Assembly (NCBI RefSeq): GCF_050908845.1
Contig: NZ_CP194171.1
Coordinates: forward strand, 2,914,001 to 2,978,000
Direction of reading: 5' to 3'
Source: Marinobacterium_D sp050908845
Lineage (GTDB): Bacteria > Pseudomonadota > Gammaproteobacteria > Pseudomonadales > Balneatricaceae
Length of the DNA stretch: 64,000 nt
In this document: piece after piece, positions 26,892-34,111 of the stretch
Layout of the letters: every line of letters starts with the position of its first letter
How positions within the stretch are numbered: the first letter of the stretch is position 1
Program-made: the position numbers and the translations under genes
Notes under the pieces: model-generated
Databases searched by the model: none
What the model was told of the DNA's origin: nothing
What the model saw: only the letters and a program-made list of their open reading frames with translations

Positions 26892-27866
26892 TTATTGATG
26901 CTCCTGCTTAAGCCCGCCGGTCCGCACCCAGCGCTCGCCGGTAAACTCCACCGGAAATCCGGCCCACTCGCGAAACGCCCTTAACGTGCAGCTGCCTGTG
27001 GCATAGCTGCCATCACCCGCCACCGTTTTGAACACCAGGGTGTCACGCTCGGATGACATCGATGCGGGTCCGTCGAGGATTTCCCGCACCGCCCACTTAT
27101 CGCCATACAGCCCGTTACTGTAGTAACTGCCAATCTCCAGTTTGAGCGCCTGCTGGTGAGACTCCGCCGCGTGCTCCACCGCCAGATCAAACAGCTGCGC
27201 CAGCTCTTCGGAGGTGATATCCACGTAGGAGTTCAGCTTTTCCATGGCGGCGGCCAGATCTTCATGGGTGAGCATACTGCTGTGCCTGTCTCGCACCGGG
27301 ACGCCGGCGTTAACCGCGCGACGCGCCAGCACCGCCGGATAGCGGCGCCAGTGGAACAGGCCGTTGAACATAAAGGCAACGCTGAGCATACAGACCAGAT
27401 TCAGCAGCACCGGCGTCAGCAGATAGGTGAACCCCAGTGCATGTACGGCCTCACCACCAACCACTGCGGTCAGGGCAGTGGCGCCGCCCGGCGGATGGAT
27501 ACAGCGCAGGTAATGCATGGCGGCAACCGCAAGCCCCACCGCCAGTGCCGGCGTCAACGGGTGATCCGGAAGCAGCAACTGGCAGCTGACACCGATGGCG
27601 CCGGAGACCAGGTGTCCCACCAGGACCGCCCAGGGTTGCGACAGCGCGCCATGGGGCACGGCAAACAGCAACACCGCCGTGGCGCCCATGGAGGCCACCA
27701 TCAGGGCGCCACTGTGAGTTTCCAGATACCAGTGCGATATGTAGTACACCAGAATGATACTGAGCATGGCACCGAGGCCGGAGATCAGCTTCTCCGTATG
27801 ACTGGTTGTATTATCGCCCAGCCCCAGCAGCGCCCCCACCGGCGTTTTCTTCCACTCAGCCCTCAC
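26892..27866 (-). CDS. HPP family integral membrane protein
   Basis: A 324-residue protein. Residues from about 25 to 175 form four or five membrane helices carrying the family motif RCIHPPGGATALTAV, and the remaining 150 residues are a soluble domain. HPP proteins of cyanobacteria and plants have been linked to nitrite transport. The start is a GTG that overlaps the norR stop by 11 bases, so it is co-translated with the nitric-oxide regulator. That context fits a role in nitrogen-oxide handling, which is an inference. Confidence 0.85.
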   Translation of the reverse strand: MRAEWKKTPVGALLGLGDNTTSHTEKLISGLGAMLSIILVYYISHWYLETHSGALMVASMGATAVLLFAVPHGALSQPWAVLVGHLVSGAIGVSCQLLLPDHPLTPALAVGLAVAAMHYLRCIHPPGGATALTAVVGGEAVHALGFTYLLTPVLLNLVCMLSVAFMFNGLFHWRRYPAVLARRAVNAGVPVRDRHSSMLTHEDLAAAMEKLNSYVDITSEELAQLFDLAVEHAAESHQQALKLEIGSYYSNGLYGDKWAVREILDGPASMSSERDTLVFKTVAGDGSYATGSCTLRAFREWAGFPVEFTGERWVRTGGLKQEHQ

Positions 27867-29439
27867 GTTTCATTCCCTCGACATCGATCGCCAGCCGCTT
27901 CAGGAGCCGGGTAAAGTTGCCGGGATCAACGCCCAGCTCCCGCGCGGTGGCCGTGCGGTTATAACCCTTGTCACGCAATACGCGTGTAATCAGCTCGGCC
28001 TGAAAGCGATCCGTGGCATCCCTCAGGCTGAGCAACTCACGCGGCCCCGTACCATCGCGACCAGGGCTATCAGAGACCTCAACGCGCTCCGGCAGGTATT
28101 CATCCACCGGCAGCGCGAGCATATCTGCACCCAGAGACAACACCCTCCCGGACTGACGCCTGGTGGCCGAGAGGCGCAGCACCGCCCTGCTGATCAAGTG
28201 TTCCAGTTCACGTACATTGCCGGGCCAGCTGTACTCCAGCAGCGCGGTGCGGGCACTTTGCGCAAGGCGCAAAGACTCCAGACCCAGCTTGCGACGGTTA
28301 AACTCCAGAAAATGACCGGCCAGCAGCAGTATGTCCCGCCCGCGCTCGCGCAGGGGTGGCACCTGTACCGGATAGACGCTGAGGCGATGATAGAGATCGG
28401 CACGAAAACGGCCGCTGGCCACCTCCTGTTTCAGATCTCTGTTGGTGGCGGCAATGATGCGCACATCAACCTGGTGATAGCGGTCACTGCCCAGTCGCTG
28501 CACCTCCCCGGCCTGAAGTGCCCGTAGCAGTTTCGGCTGCATCGGCAGCGGCAGTTCACCGATCTCGTCGAGGAACAGGGTGCCGCCATCTGCCAGTTCG
28601 AATTTGCCGGCACGGGCACCGGTGGCGCCGGAAAACGCCCCCTTGGTATGGCCGAAAAGTTCGCTCTCGATCAGGTTTTCCGGCAGCGCGGCACAGTTCA
28701 CGTACACCAGCGGCGCCTCGGCCCGGTTTGATGCCGCGTGCAGATGGCGTGCAACCAGCTCTTTACCGGTACCAGTCTCACCGCTGATCAATACCGCCAG
28801 TTCAGAGCCGGCCACCAGGTCCAGCTCATCGAACAGCGCCTTGATGGCAGGGCTCTCACCGATCAGTTCGCTGCGCCCGATATCGGCAGCGAGCAGCCTG
28901 GCCACCTCGTGCTCTTTCTTGACCTGCACCTCCAGCGACTGGATCAGCGCCGTCACCCGGATTGACGCCTCCGCCAGACGGATGAACGCGCGCAGCTCCA
29001 ACGGATCGATGCTGTCGAACACGCCGGGGGTCAACGCATCCAGCGTCAGTACGCCCCAGGGCTGATCATCGATATAGAGCGCAACCCCCATGCAGTCATG
29101 CACATGCAGGGTGATGTTGGGCGCGTCGACCAGGCCGTCATAGGGGTCCGGCAATTCCGAATCCGCCTCAAACCGAACCAGTTCACGGCTCAGCAGGATC
29201 CGGGCAAACCGGGGGTGTTCATCCACCAGGAAAGTGCGCCCCAGCGTATCCTCCGACAGGCCACAGGCGGTCAGCGGATGAAGCACCGAGCCGCGCAGCT
29301 GCAGCAACGCGACCGCATCACAGGGAAAGAGTTGATGCATGGAATCCAACAGACGCTGAAAGCGTGTTTCCGGCGTCATCTGCCGGGTCAGGTCGGATAC
29401 CACAGAGATCATCGACTCCGCCATGGAAAATGATGTCAT
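27856..29439 (-). CDS. norR: Nitric oxide-responsive sigma-54 activator NorR
   Basis: A regulator of about 527 residues in the NorR order. The N-terminal GAF domain senses NO by a non-heme iron (RFEADSELPDPYDGL matches the conserved NorR stretch). An AAA+ domain follows with Walker A GETGTGKE, the loop GAFSGA and LFLDEIGELPLPMQ, and the Fis-type helix-turn-helix (YNRTATARELGVDPGNFTRLL) is at the end. The sigma-54-contact loop reads GAFSGA instead of GAFTGA, a Thr-to-Ser change. It diverges from hmp, its probable target. Starts at 29439, 29424 or GTG 29445 are all possible; none has a strong ribosome site. Confidence 0.92.
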   Translation of the reverse strand: MTSFSMAESMISVVSDLTRQMTPETRFQRLLDSMHQLFPCDAVALLQLRGSVLHPLTACGLSEDTLGRTFLVDEHPRFARILLSRELVRFEADSELPDPYDGLVDAPNITLHVHDCMGVALYIDDQPWGVLTLDALTPGVFDSIDPLELRAFIRLAEASIRVTALIQSLEVQVKKEHEVARLLAADIGRSELIGESPAIKALFDELDLVAGSELAVLISGETGTGKELVARHLHAASNRAEAPLVYVNCAALPENLIESELFGHTKGAFSGATGARAGKFELADGGTLFLDEIGELPLPMQPKLLRALQAGEVQRLGSDRYHQVDVRIIAATNRDLKQEVASGRFRADLYHRLSVYPVQVPPLRERGRDILLLAGHFLEFNRRKLGLESLRLAQSARTALLEYSWPGNVRELEHLISRAVLRLSATRRQSGRVLSLGADMLALPVDEYLPERVEVSDSPGRDGTGPRELLSLRDATDRFQAELITRVLRDKGYNRTATARELGVDPGNFTRLLKRLAIDVEGMKREG

Positions 29440-29490
29440 TGGCACAATACTATTGTCTTTTTAACAACTTTTAAAACAGGTCATAAAGAC
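29435..29490. promoter_or_regulatory. Three NorR-type enhancer sites (GT-N7-AC)
   Basis: Three 11-mers of the form GT-N7-AC: GTCATTGGCAC (29435-29445), GTCTTTTTAAC (29455-29465) and GTCATAAAGAC (29480-29490). NorR is known to bind three such sites upstream of a sigma-54 promoter. The first overlaps the norR translation start, which suggests norR autoregulation. Confidence 0.8.
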
Positions 29491-29532
29491 AATATATTCA
29501 TAACATGCGCGTAATATCAATTATCTCAGAGC

Positions 29533-29549
29533 TGGCACGATATCCGCTT
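29533..29549 (+). promoter_or_regulatory. Sigma-54 promoter of hmp
   Basis: TGGCACGATATCCGCTT matches the -24/-12 sigma-54 pattern, with GG at 29534-29535 and GC at 29546-29547, exactly ten bases apart. It lies about 45 bases downstream of the last NorR site and about 56 bases upstream of the hmp start. Confidence 0.85.
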
Positions 29550-29604
29550 AGTTGACTCCTAACACAACAGGCTTAAGAGCCGCTCAACTCCAAAGGAGAC
29601 GTTC

Positions 29605-30792
29605 ATGCTGTCAGCCCAGTCCAGAGAGATCATCGACGCCACCCTCCCGGCGGTAAAAGAAAACGCCCGCAACATCACCGACGTGTTCTATCCGCTGATG
29701 TTCAAACGCTATCCGCAGGTAAAAGCCTATTTCAACGACGCCCATCAGGCGCAGGGAACCCAGCGCCAGGCCCTTGCCAACGCGGTGGTCGCCTACGCCA
29801 GCAACCTGGACCGGCTTGAGCTGCTGGGCGATGCGGTTGCACTGATCGTGCATAAACATGCCTCCCTGAATATTCTGCCGGAGCACTACCCGATCGTCGG
29901 CGAGTGCCTGCTGGCAGCCATCAAAGAGGTGTTTGGGGATGTCGCCACCGACGAGGTGCTCAATGCCTGGGGTGAGGCGTACCAGCAGCTGGCGGATATT
30001 CTGATCTCCGCCGAAGAAGCAGTCTATCAGGCCAACGAGCAAAAGCCGGGCGGATGGCGCGGTGAGCGTGAATTCCGCCTGGTCAGAAAAGAGCCCGAGA
30101 GTGAGGTGATCACCTCCTTCTATCTTGAACCTACCGACGGCGAGCCGGTCGCCGCGTTCAAACCGGGTCAATACACCACGGTGATTCTGGAGATCGACGG
30201 TGAAACCACCCGTCGTAACTACTCCCTCTCCGACAGCCCGGACAAGCCCTACTACCGGATCAGCGTAAAGCGCGAAGCCGGCGGCCGGGTCTCCAATCAC
30301 CTGCACGACAACCTGAACCCGGGAGATACCGTCAGACTGACCGCCCCCTGCGGTGACTTTGTGCTGAGCGACAGCGATCGTCCGCTGGTGTTGCTGTCTG
30401 GTGGCGTTGGCCTGACACCGACGATGAGCATGCTGCGTCCCGCGCTGACCTCGGGTCGGGAGGTACATTTCGTTCACGGAGCGCTTAACAGTGCAACCCA
30501 TGCGTTCAAGGCCGCGGTGGACCAGCTCGGCGAAGAGTTCGACAATCTGGAGATCAGCTACTGCTACAGCGAACCCCTGCCCGGCGATGACAGCATCGCG
30601 ACGGGTCTGCTTGACCGGGCACGTCTGGCATCCCTGCTACCGCTGGAGAAAAACCCGGAGGTTTACTTCCTCGGCCCGAAACCGTTCATGCAGTCCTGCT
30701 ATCGCAGCCTCAGTGAATTGAACGTGCCCAAGGAGCAGCTGCGCTACGAGTTCTTCGGCCCGCTGGAATCCCTGGAAGGCGCCGTAGCCTGA
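29605..30792 (+). CDS. hmp: Flavohemoprotein Hmp (nitric oxide dioxygenase)
   Basis: A 395-residue cytosolic enzyme that converts NO and O2 to nitrate using NAD(P)H. Residues 1 to about 140 are a globin domain with the proximal heme histidine in LIVHKHASLNI. An FAD-binding domain follows (TRRNYSLSDSP, with the RxYS motif), then an NAD(P)-binding domain (VLLSGGVGLTPTMSML). CAAAGGAGA precedes the ATG. Expression is expected to depend on NorR and sigma-54 from the sites just upstream. Confidence 0.97.
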   Translation: MLSAQSREIIDATLPAVKENARNITDVFYPLMFKRYPQVKAYFNDAHQAQGTQRQALANAVVAYASNLDRLELLGDAVALIVHKHASLNILPEHYPIVGECLLAAIKEVFGDVATDEVLNAWGEAYQQLADILISAEEAVYQANEQKPGGWRGEREFRLVRKEPESEVITSFYLEPTDGEPVAAFKPGQYTTVILEIDGETTRRNYSLSDSPDKPYYRISVKREAGGRVSNHLHDNLNPGDTVRLTAPCGDFVLSDSDRPLVLLSGGVGLTPTMSMLRPALTSGREVHFVHGALNSATHAFKAAVDQLGEEFDNLEISYCYSEPLPGDDSIATGLLDRARLASLLPLEKNPEVYFLGPKPFMQSCYRSLSELNVPKEQLRYEFFGPLESLEGAVA

Positions 30793-30973
30793 CACCAACC
30801 CCATGCGGGTGCTCACTAAGAGTGCCCGCACCGATCACCGCCGCTTTTGCCGAGCGTTTCCCCCTCTCTTTATACTCCCGTGACCTGCCTATTCCCCGGC
30901 ATCGGAGTTACGGCGATATCGTTGATTCGTGTTACATTTAATGGCATGAACAAGGCGATAACGGGGTGGGTCC

Positions 30974-31210
30974 ATGCAGATCGTCTACCAGGCACAGGAT
31001 ATAGCAGAAGCCCATATCGTGGCTGGCATGCTGAGGGCCAGCGGCATCACCGCGCATGTGGCAGGTCATTACCTGCAGGGTGCACTTGGCGAGGTAGGTA
31101 CCTTCAACCTGGCCCAGGTCAAGGTGGACGAAAGCGATTTTCTGGACGCCCGCATTCTTATCGACGAATACGAACACAACAACCGTAACGAGGAGCAAAA
31201 TGGACCTTAA
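30974..31210 (+). CDS. DUF2007 family protein
   Basis: A 78-residue protein of the DUF2007 type (MQIVYQAQDIAEAHIVAGMLRASGI, a GlnB-like ferredoxin fold). Function unknown; proposed to be a small signalling protein. It has a Gly-rich loop GHYLQGALGEVG and overlaps the next gene by 11 bases. Confidence 0.78.
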   Translation: MQIVYQAQDIAEAHIVAGMLRASGITAHVAGHYLQGALGEVGTFNLAQVKVDESDFLDARILIDEYEHNNRNEEQNGP

Positions 31211-31991
31211 TCTCAAAGGCAAGGTGGTCATGGTTGCCGCGGCCAGCAAGGGTATGGGATACGCGACCGCACTCGAGTGTGCACGCGAAGGCGCGATCGT
31301 ATCCATGGCCAGCCGCGACAAAGATTCGATCGAAGCGGCCGCCGAGACAATCCGCCAGGAAACCGGTGCCCAAGTTAAGGCTTATACCTTCGACGCCAAA
31401 GATGGCGCCAGCATCGCAAAATGGGCCGAAGCGACCCTGGAAGAGCTGGGCCCGGTAAAAGGCCTGCTGGTCAACGCGGGCGGCCCGCCTACCGGTCAGT
31501 TCGAAAGCTTCAGCGATGATGACTGGCAGGACGCGTTCGAACTCACGCTGATGAGTTCCGTCCGCATGATTCGCGCCGTACTACCCACCATGCGCGCATC
31601 GGGTGGCGGTTCCATCCTGGCGATCACCTCCTCTTCCGTGAAAGAGCCGATCGACATTCTGCTGCTGTCGAACGTAATGCGCTCCGGCGTGACCTCGCTG
31701 TTCAAATCCCTGTCTCAGCAGCTTGGCCCGGAGAATATCCGTTTCAACACCATGATTCCGGGCAAGATCGACACCGACCGTCTGCGCGGCACAATCAAGG
31801 CACAGTCAGCCAAGCGTGGCATCAGCGAAGAGGAGCTGAGCAAGAACATGTCGGCGCAACTGCCGCTGCAGCGCTTCGGCACCGCGGAAGATGCCGGCAA
31901 GGCCTGCGCCTTCCTGCTCTCAGACGCCTCCAGCTACATTACCGGCGTCTCCCTCGCCGTCGATGGCGGCCTGATCAAGACCGTCTGGTAA
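31200..31991 (+). CDS. Short-chain dehydrogenase/reductase-like protein without the canonical Tyr/Lys
   Basis: A 263-residue Rossmann-fold protein of the SDR superfamily. The nucleotide loop VVMVAAASKGMGYATA replaces the usual TGxxxGIG. NAGG, a serine-rich ITSSSVKEP, and the C-terminal ITGVSLAVDGG are present. The catalytic YxxxK is missing: the aligned positions read S-N-V-M-R (in LLLSNVMRSGVTSL). Several proteobacterial proteins annotated as 3-oxoacyl-ACP reductase look like this; they may use another residue or be non-catalytic. Coupled to the DUF2007 gene. Confidence 0.85.
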   Translation: MDLNLKGKVVMVAAASKGMGYATALECAREGAIVSMASRDKDSIEAAAETIRQETGAQVKAYTFDAKDGASIAKWAEATLEELGPVKGLLVNAGGPPTGQFESFSDDDWQDAFELTLMSSVRMIRAVLPTMRASGGGSILAITSSSVKEPIDILLLSNVMRSGVTSLFKSLSQQLGPENIRFNTMIPGKIDTDRLRGTIKAQSAKRGISEEELSKNMSAQLPLQRFGTAEDAGKACAFLLSDASSYITGVSLAVDGGLIKTVW

Positions 31992-31997
31992 TCGACA

Positions 31998-32027
31998 CGG
32001 CAGCGCGGGCATCCACCTGCGCTGCCG
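31998..32027 (+). terminator. Inverted repeat after the SDR gene
   Basis: Perfect 9-bp stem CGGCAGCGC / GCGCTGCCG with a 12-base loop, seven bases after the stop. No T tract follows, so it is a terminator-like or attenuating hairpin at best. Confidence 0.4.
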
Positions 32028-32073
32028 GTTAGGTCCGACGCCCCGTTTCACACCCACCCAGACATCCAACTCG

Positions 32074-32550
32074 ATGAATCAAACCGATAGCCAGCGCCTG
32101 GGGCCAAAGGAGCCGCGACTCACGCTTTACATCCCCCACCGGCCCGCTGGCCTTGGCACCTTTGCGCAACCGCCAAAGGTCGCTGACCTGCTCACTCAAA
32201 ACTCCAACCACTGGCGCAAGATCATCACGCTGGCGGCCAAGGTTGCCGCACCCGACGCCGACTGGCAGCACTTTCGTGACCAGCATTTCTTTGACCAGGT
32301 TGCTCTGGTGTTCTCATCCGAGCTGGAACAAACACCGGGTTGGCACTGGATCGGCGGAAAGGAAAACCAGGCGCGTTTCGGGCTGCAAACCGCAAACCTG
32401 CCCCCGCTACCGAAGGCCGAGGATCTCTTTATTGATCCTGCACGCAGGCTGCTGCTGACCCCCTATCCGGATTACCGCCAGCTCAGCAACCGTAAAGTCG
32501 CGCTGATCCGTCAAGGATTGTTGCAACGGGGGTTCTACCCTGGGGTTTGA
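32074..32550 (+). CDS. Hypothetical protein
   Basis: A 158-residue soluble protein I cannot assign. It is rich in Trp, Pro and His, with RLTLYIPHRPAGLGTFAQPP near the start, WHWIGGKENQARFG in the middle and a proline-rich C-terminal third (LPPLPKAEDLFIDPARR). The codon use fits the neighbours, and it lies between the SDR and cold-shock genes on the same strand. There is no signal peptide or membrane helix. Confidence 0.65.
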   Translation: MNQTDSQRLGPKEPRLTLYIPHRPAGLGTFAQPPKVADLLTQNSNHWRKIITLAAKVAAPDADWQHFRDQHFFDQVALVFSSELEQTPGWHWIGGKENQARFGLQTANLPPLPKAEDLFIDPARRLLLTPYPDYRQLSNRKVALIRQGLLQRGFYPGV

Positions 32551-32582
32551 CTGTTTATACCTAAAAATAAAACAGTATTTTG

Positions 32583-32610
32583 TTGACTCCACCCCCCCCA
32601 CCTGTACACT
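32583..32610 (+). promoter_or_regulatory. Sigma-70 promoter of the cold-shock gene
   Basis: TTGACT (32583-32588), 16-base C-rich spacer, TACACT (32605-32610). Transcription from about 32617 would give an untranslated leader of about 150 bases before the ATG at 32769, as is usual for cspA-type genes. Confidence 0.6.
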
Positions 32611-32768
32611 GAACTCCGCTAGCAAGTAAGTTTCCGAATTATGTAACACCCTTGACGCCCTGCCTTAGTAGTTCGTCCTGTTCTCATAAGTTCGATACAA
32701 CTTCCCAGCACCTCCGCCTGAAACTTCGGTCGATGGCACACACTTATTTGAAAAACAGGACTTATATC

Positions 32769-32975
32769 ATGTCTACCGTTACCGGCACCGTTAAGTGGTT
32801 CAACGAAACTAAAGGCTTCGGCTTCATCTCTCAGGAAAACGGCCCGGACGTTTTCGCTCACTTCAGCGCTATTCAGGGCAACGGCTTCAAGACCCTGGCT
32901 GAAGGCCAGCGCGTCGAGTTCACCGTTACTCAGGGCCAGAAAGGTCCTCAGGCTGAGAACATCGTTGCTCTGTAA
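32769..32975 (+). CDS. Cold-shock protein (CspA family)
   Basis: A 68-residue single cold-shock domain that binds single-stranded RNA/DNA and melts RNA structure. RNP1 KGFGFISQ and RNP2 DVFAHFSAI are intact, and the start MSTVTGTVKWFNETKG is typical. The frame is open upstream to 32652, but that part is the untranslated leader. A strong hairpin terminator follows. Confidence 0.95.
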   Translation: MSTVTGTVKWFNETKGFGFISQENGPDVFAHFSAIQGNGFKTLAEGQRVEFTVTQGQKGPQAENIVAL

Positions 32976-33010
32976 GTAACGTTGGCCCGCCCCAGCGGCG
33001 GTGCAGCTAA

Positions 33011-33040
33011 AAAAAAGGAAGGCTCATGCCTTCCTTTTTT
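33011..33040 (+). terminator. Rho-independent terminator of the cold-shock gene
   Basis: Thirteen-bp stem AAAAAAGGAAGGC / GCCTTCCTTTTTT with loop TCAT, running straight into a T tract, 35 bases after the stop. Confidence 0.93.
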
Positions 33041-33168
33041 TATGCGTTGACCCAGCGCAGGGAATGAACGATCTTCATTTTTTGTATCTTTTAAAAGACA
33101 CCGGCATACCCTACCATCCGTACCTGAAGATTCATTCGGGCAAATAGCAACCAACGCTGGAGTTAAAC

Positions 33169-33363
33169 ATGGATATTGCAGGTACCGCCACCAGCCTGAG
33201 TCAGCTTGATACCGCCAATCAACACGCGGCAAAAATGAATGCGCTGGTCAAAGACCAGATGGAAGCGACCGGTCAGCAGATTATGCAGCTGCTTGAAACC
33301 GCGACACCCCGCCCGGTTGACCCTACCAGCCCGCTGGGACAGAACATCGATATCAAAGTCTAA
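33169..33363 (+). CDS. YjfB-like putative motility protein
   Basis: A 64-residue protein starting MDIAGTATSLSQLDTANQHA, which matches the small YjfB-like 'putative motility protein' family. It is helical and has no signal peptide. The family link to motility is by name only; no flagellar gene is in the window. GGAG lies upstream of the ATG. Confidence 0.7.
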   Translation: MDIAGTATSLSQLDTANQHAAKMNALVKDQMEATGQQIMQLLETATPRPVDPTSPLGQNIDIKV

Positions 33364-33381
33364 GGTGTATTCAGGCACCGC

Positions 33382-34110
33382 TTAGCGTGCCGGCACCTTG
33401 AACAGGGTTCCATCGTAGTTGAACACTACCGCACGGGGGATGATCGCCTCGATGTTCAGGTTTGGTGCCACCCGCTGCCCCTCACGCATCATCCGGTCAT
33501 TCAGCTTGACCATCCTGCCGGAACGACTCTCAGAATAGATATGTACACTGAACTTCAGGCTCGGGATCTCGCGCTGGGTTTCTACCGGTAACTGCCGCAG
33601 ATAGGGCAGATTGGCGTAAGGATCGGGCGGTGTTACATCGGCCGGCCCGGAGTTAGCGTTTGAGCTCTCTGCCCCGATGGCTGCCACCCTGGGTGCTGGC
33701 TGAGCCACCCGCTGGCTGGACGCGGTCTGGCTTTGGGATGCAGATGGCGCAGCAGTACGCTGCTGGCTTTGCGGCGTATCAATAATCAATTTCACACCCC
33801 GCATATCAGGCTCGTCAGCCTCAGCCCTATCCCCTGTGACAACTGCAGAATTTGAAGTAGCTGTGGCCTCGTTCACCACAGGCGCAGAGGTTACGGCCTG
33901 TACCGACGATTCCTCCGTCCCTTGATTGAAAACGTACCAGGCCACAGCCAGCAGCAAAAGTATGACGACCACAGGCACCGCCCGGAAACGGAAGGTTTTT
34001 CGGGCAGGAGCCACAGGCGCCTGCTGACCAGGTTCCTCGACCGGCTCCACCGGTGTAATGCGGGCCCGCTCCTGCTGCGAGTCTTTCAGCGCCTGCAGAA
34101 TATAGGACAT
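33382..34110 (-). CDS. gspB: Type II secretion protein GspB
   Basis: A 242-residue inner-membrane protein. It has a short cytoplasmic N-terminus (MSYILQALKDSQQERARI, the usual GspB start), one membrane helix (about 48-66), a long Ser/Ala/Gln-rich periplasmic linker and a C-terminal GspB domain from about residue 175 (LPYLRQLPVETQREIPSLKF to VVFNYDGTLFKVP). GspB pairs with GspA to help the secretin assemble through peptidoglycan. The start at 34110 lies one base from the gspA stop. It is separated from the main gsp operon by about 19 kb of cargo-like genes. Confidence 0.9.
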   Translation of the reverse strand: MSYILQALKDSQQERARITPVEPVEEPGQQAPVAPARKTFRFRAVPVVVILLLLAVAWYVFNQGTEESSVQAVTSAPVVNEATATSNSAVVTGDRAEADEPDMRGVKLIIDTPQSQQRTAAPSASQSQTASSQRVAQPAPRVAAIGAESSNANSGPADVTPPDPYANLPYLRQLPVETQREIPSLKFSVHIYSESRSGRMVKLNDRMMREGQRVAPNLNIEAIIPRAVVFNYDGTLFKVPAR

Positions 34111-34111
34111 A

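Noticed and set aside
30805..30830. A terminator after hmp
   Set aside because: The GCGGGTGCTC/GAGTGCCCGC stem includes two wobble pairs and has no T tract.
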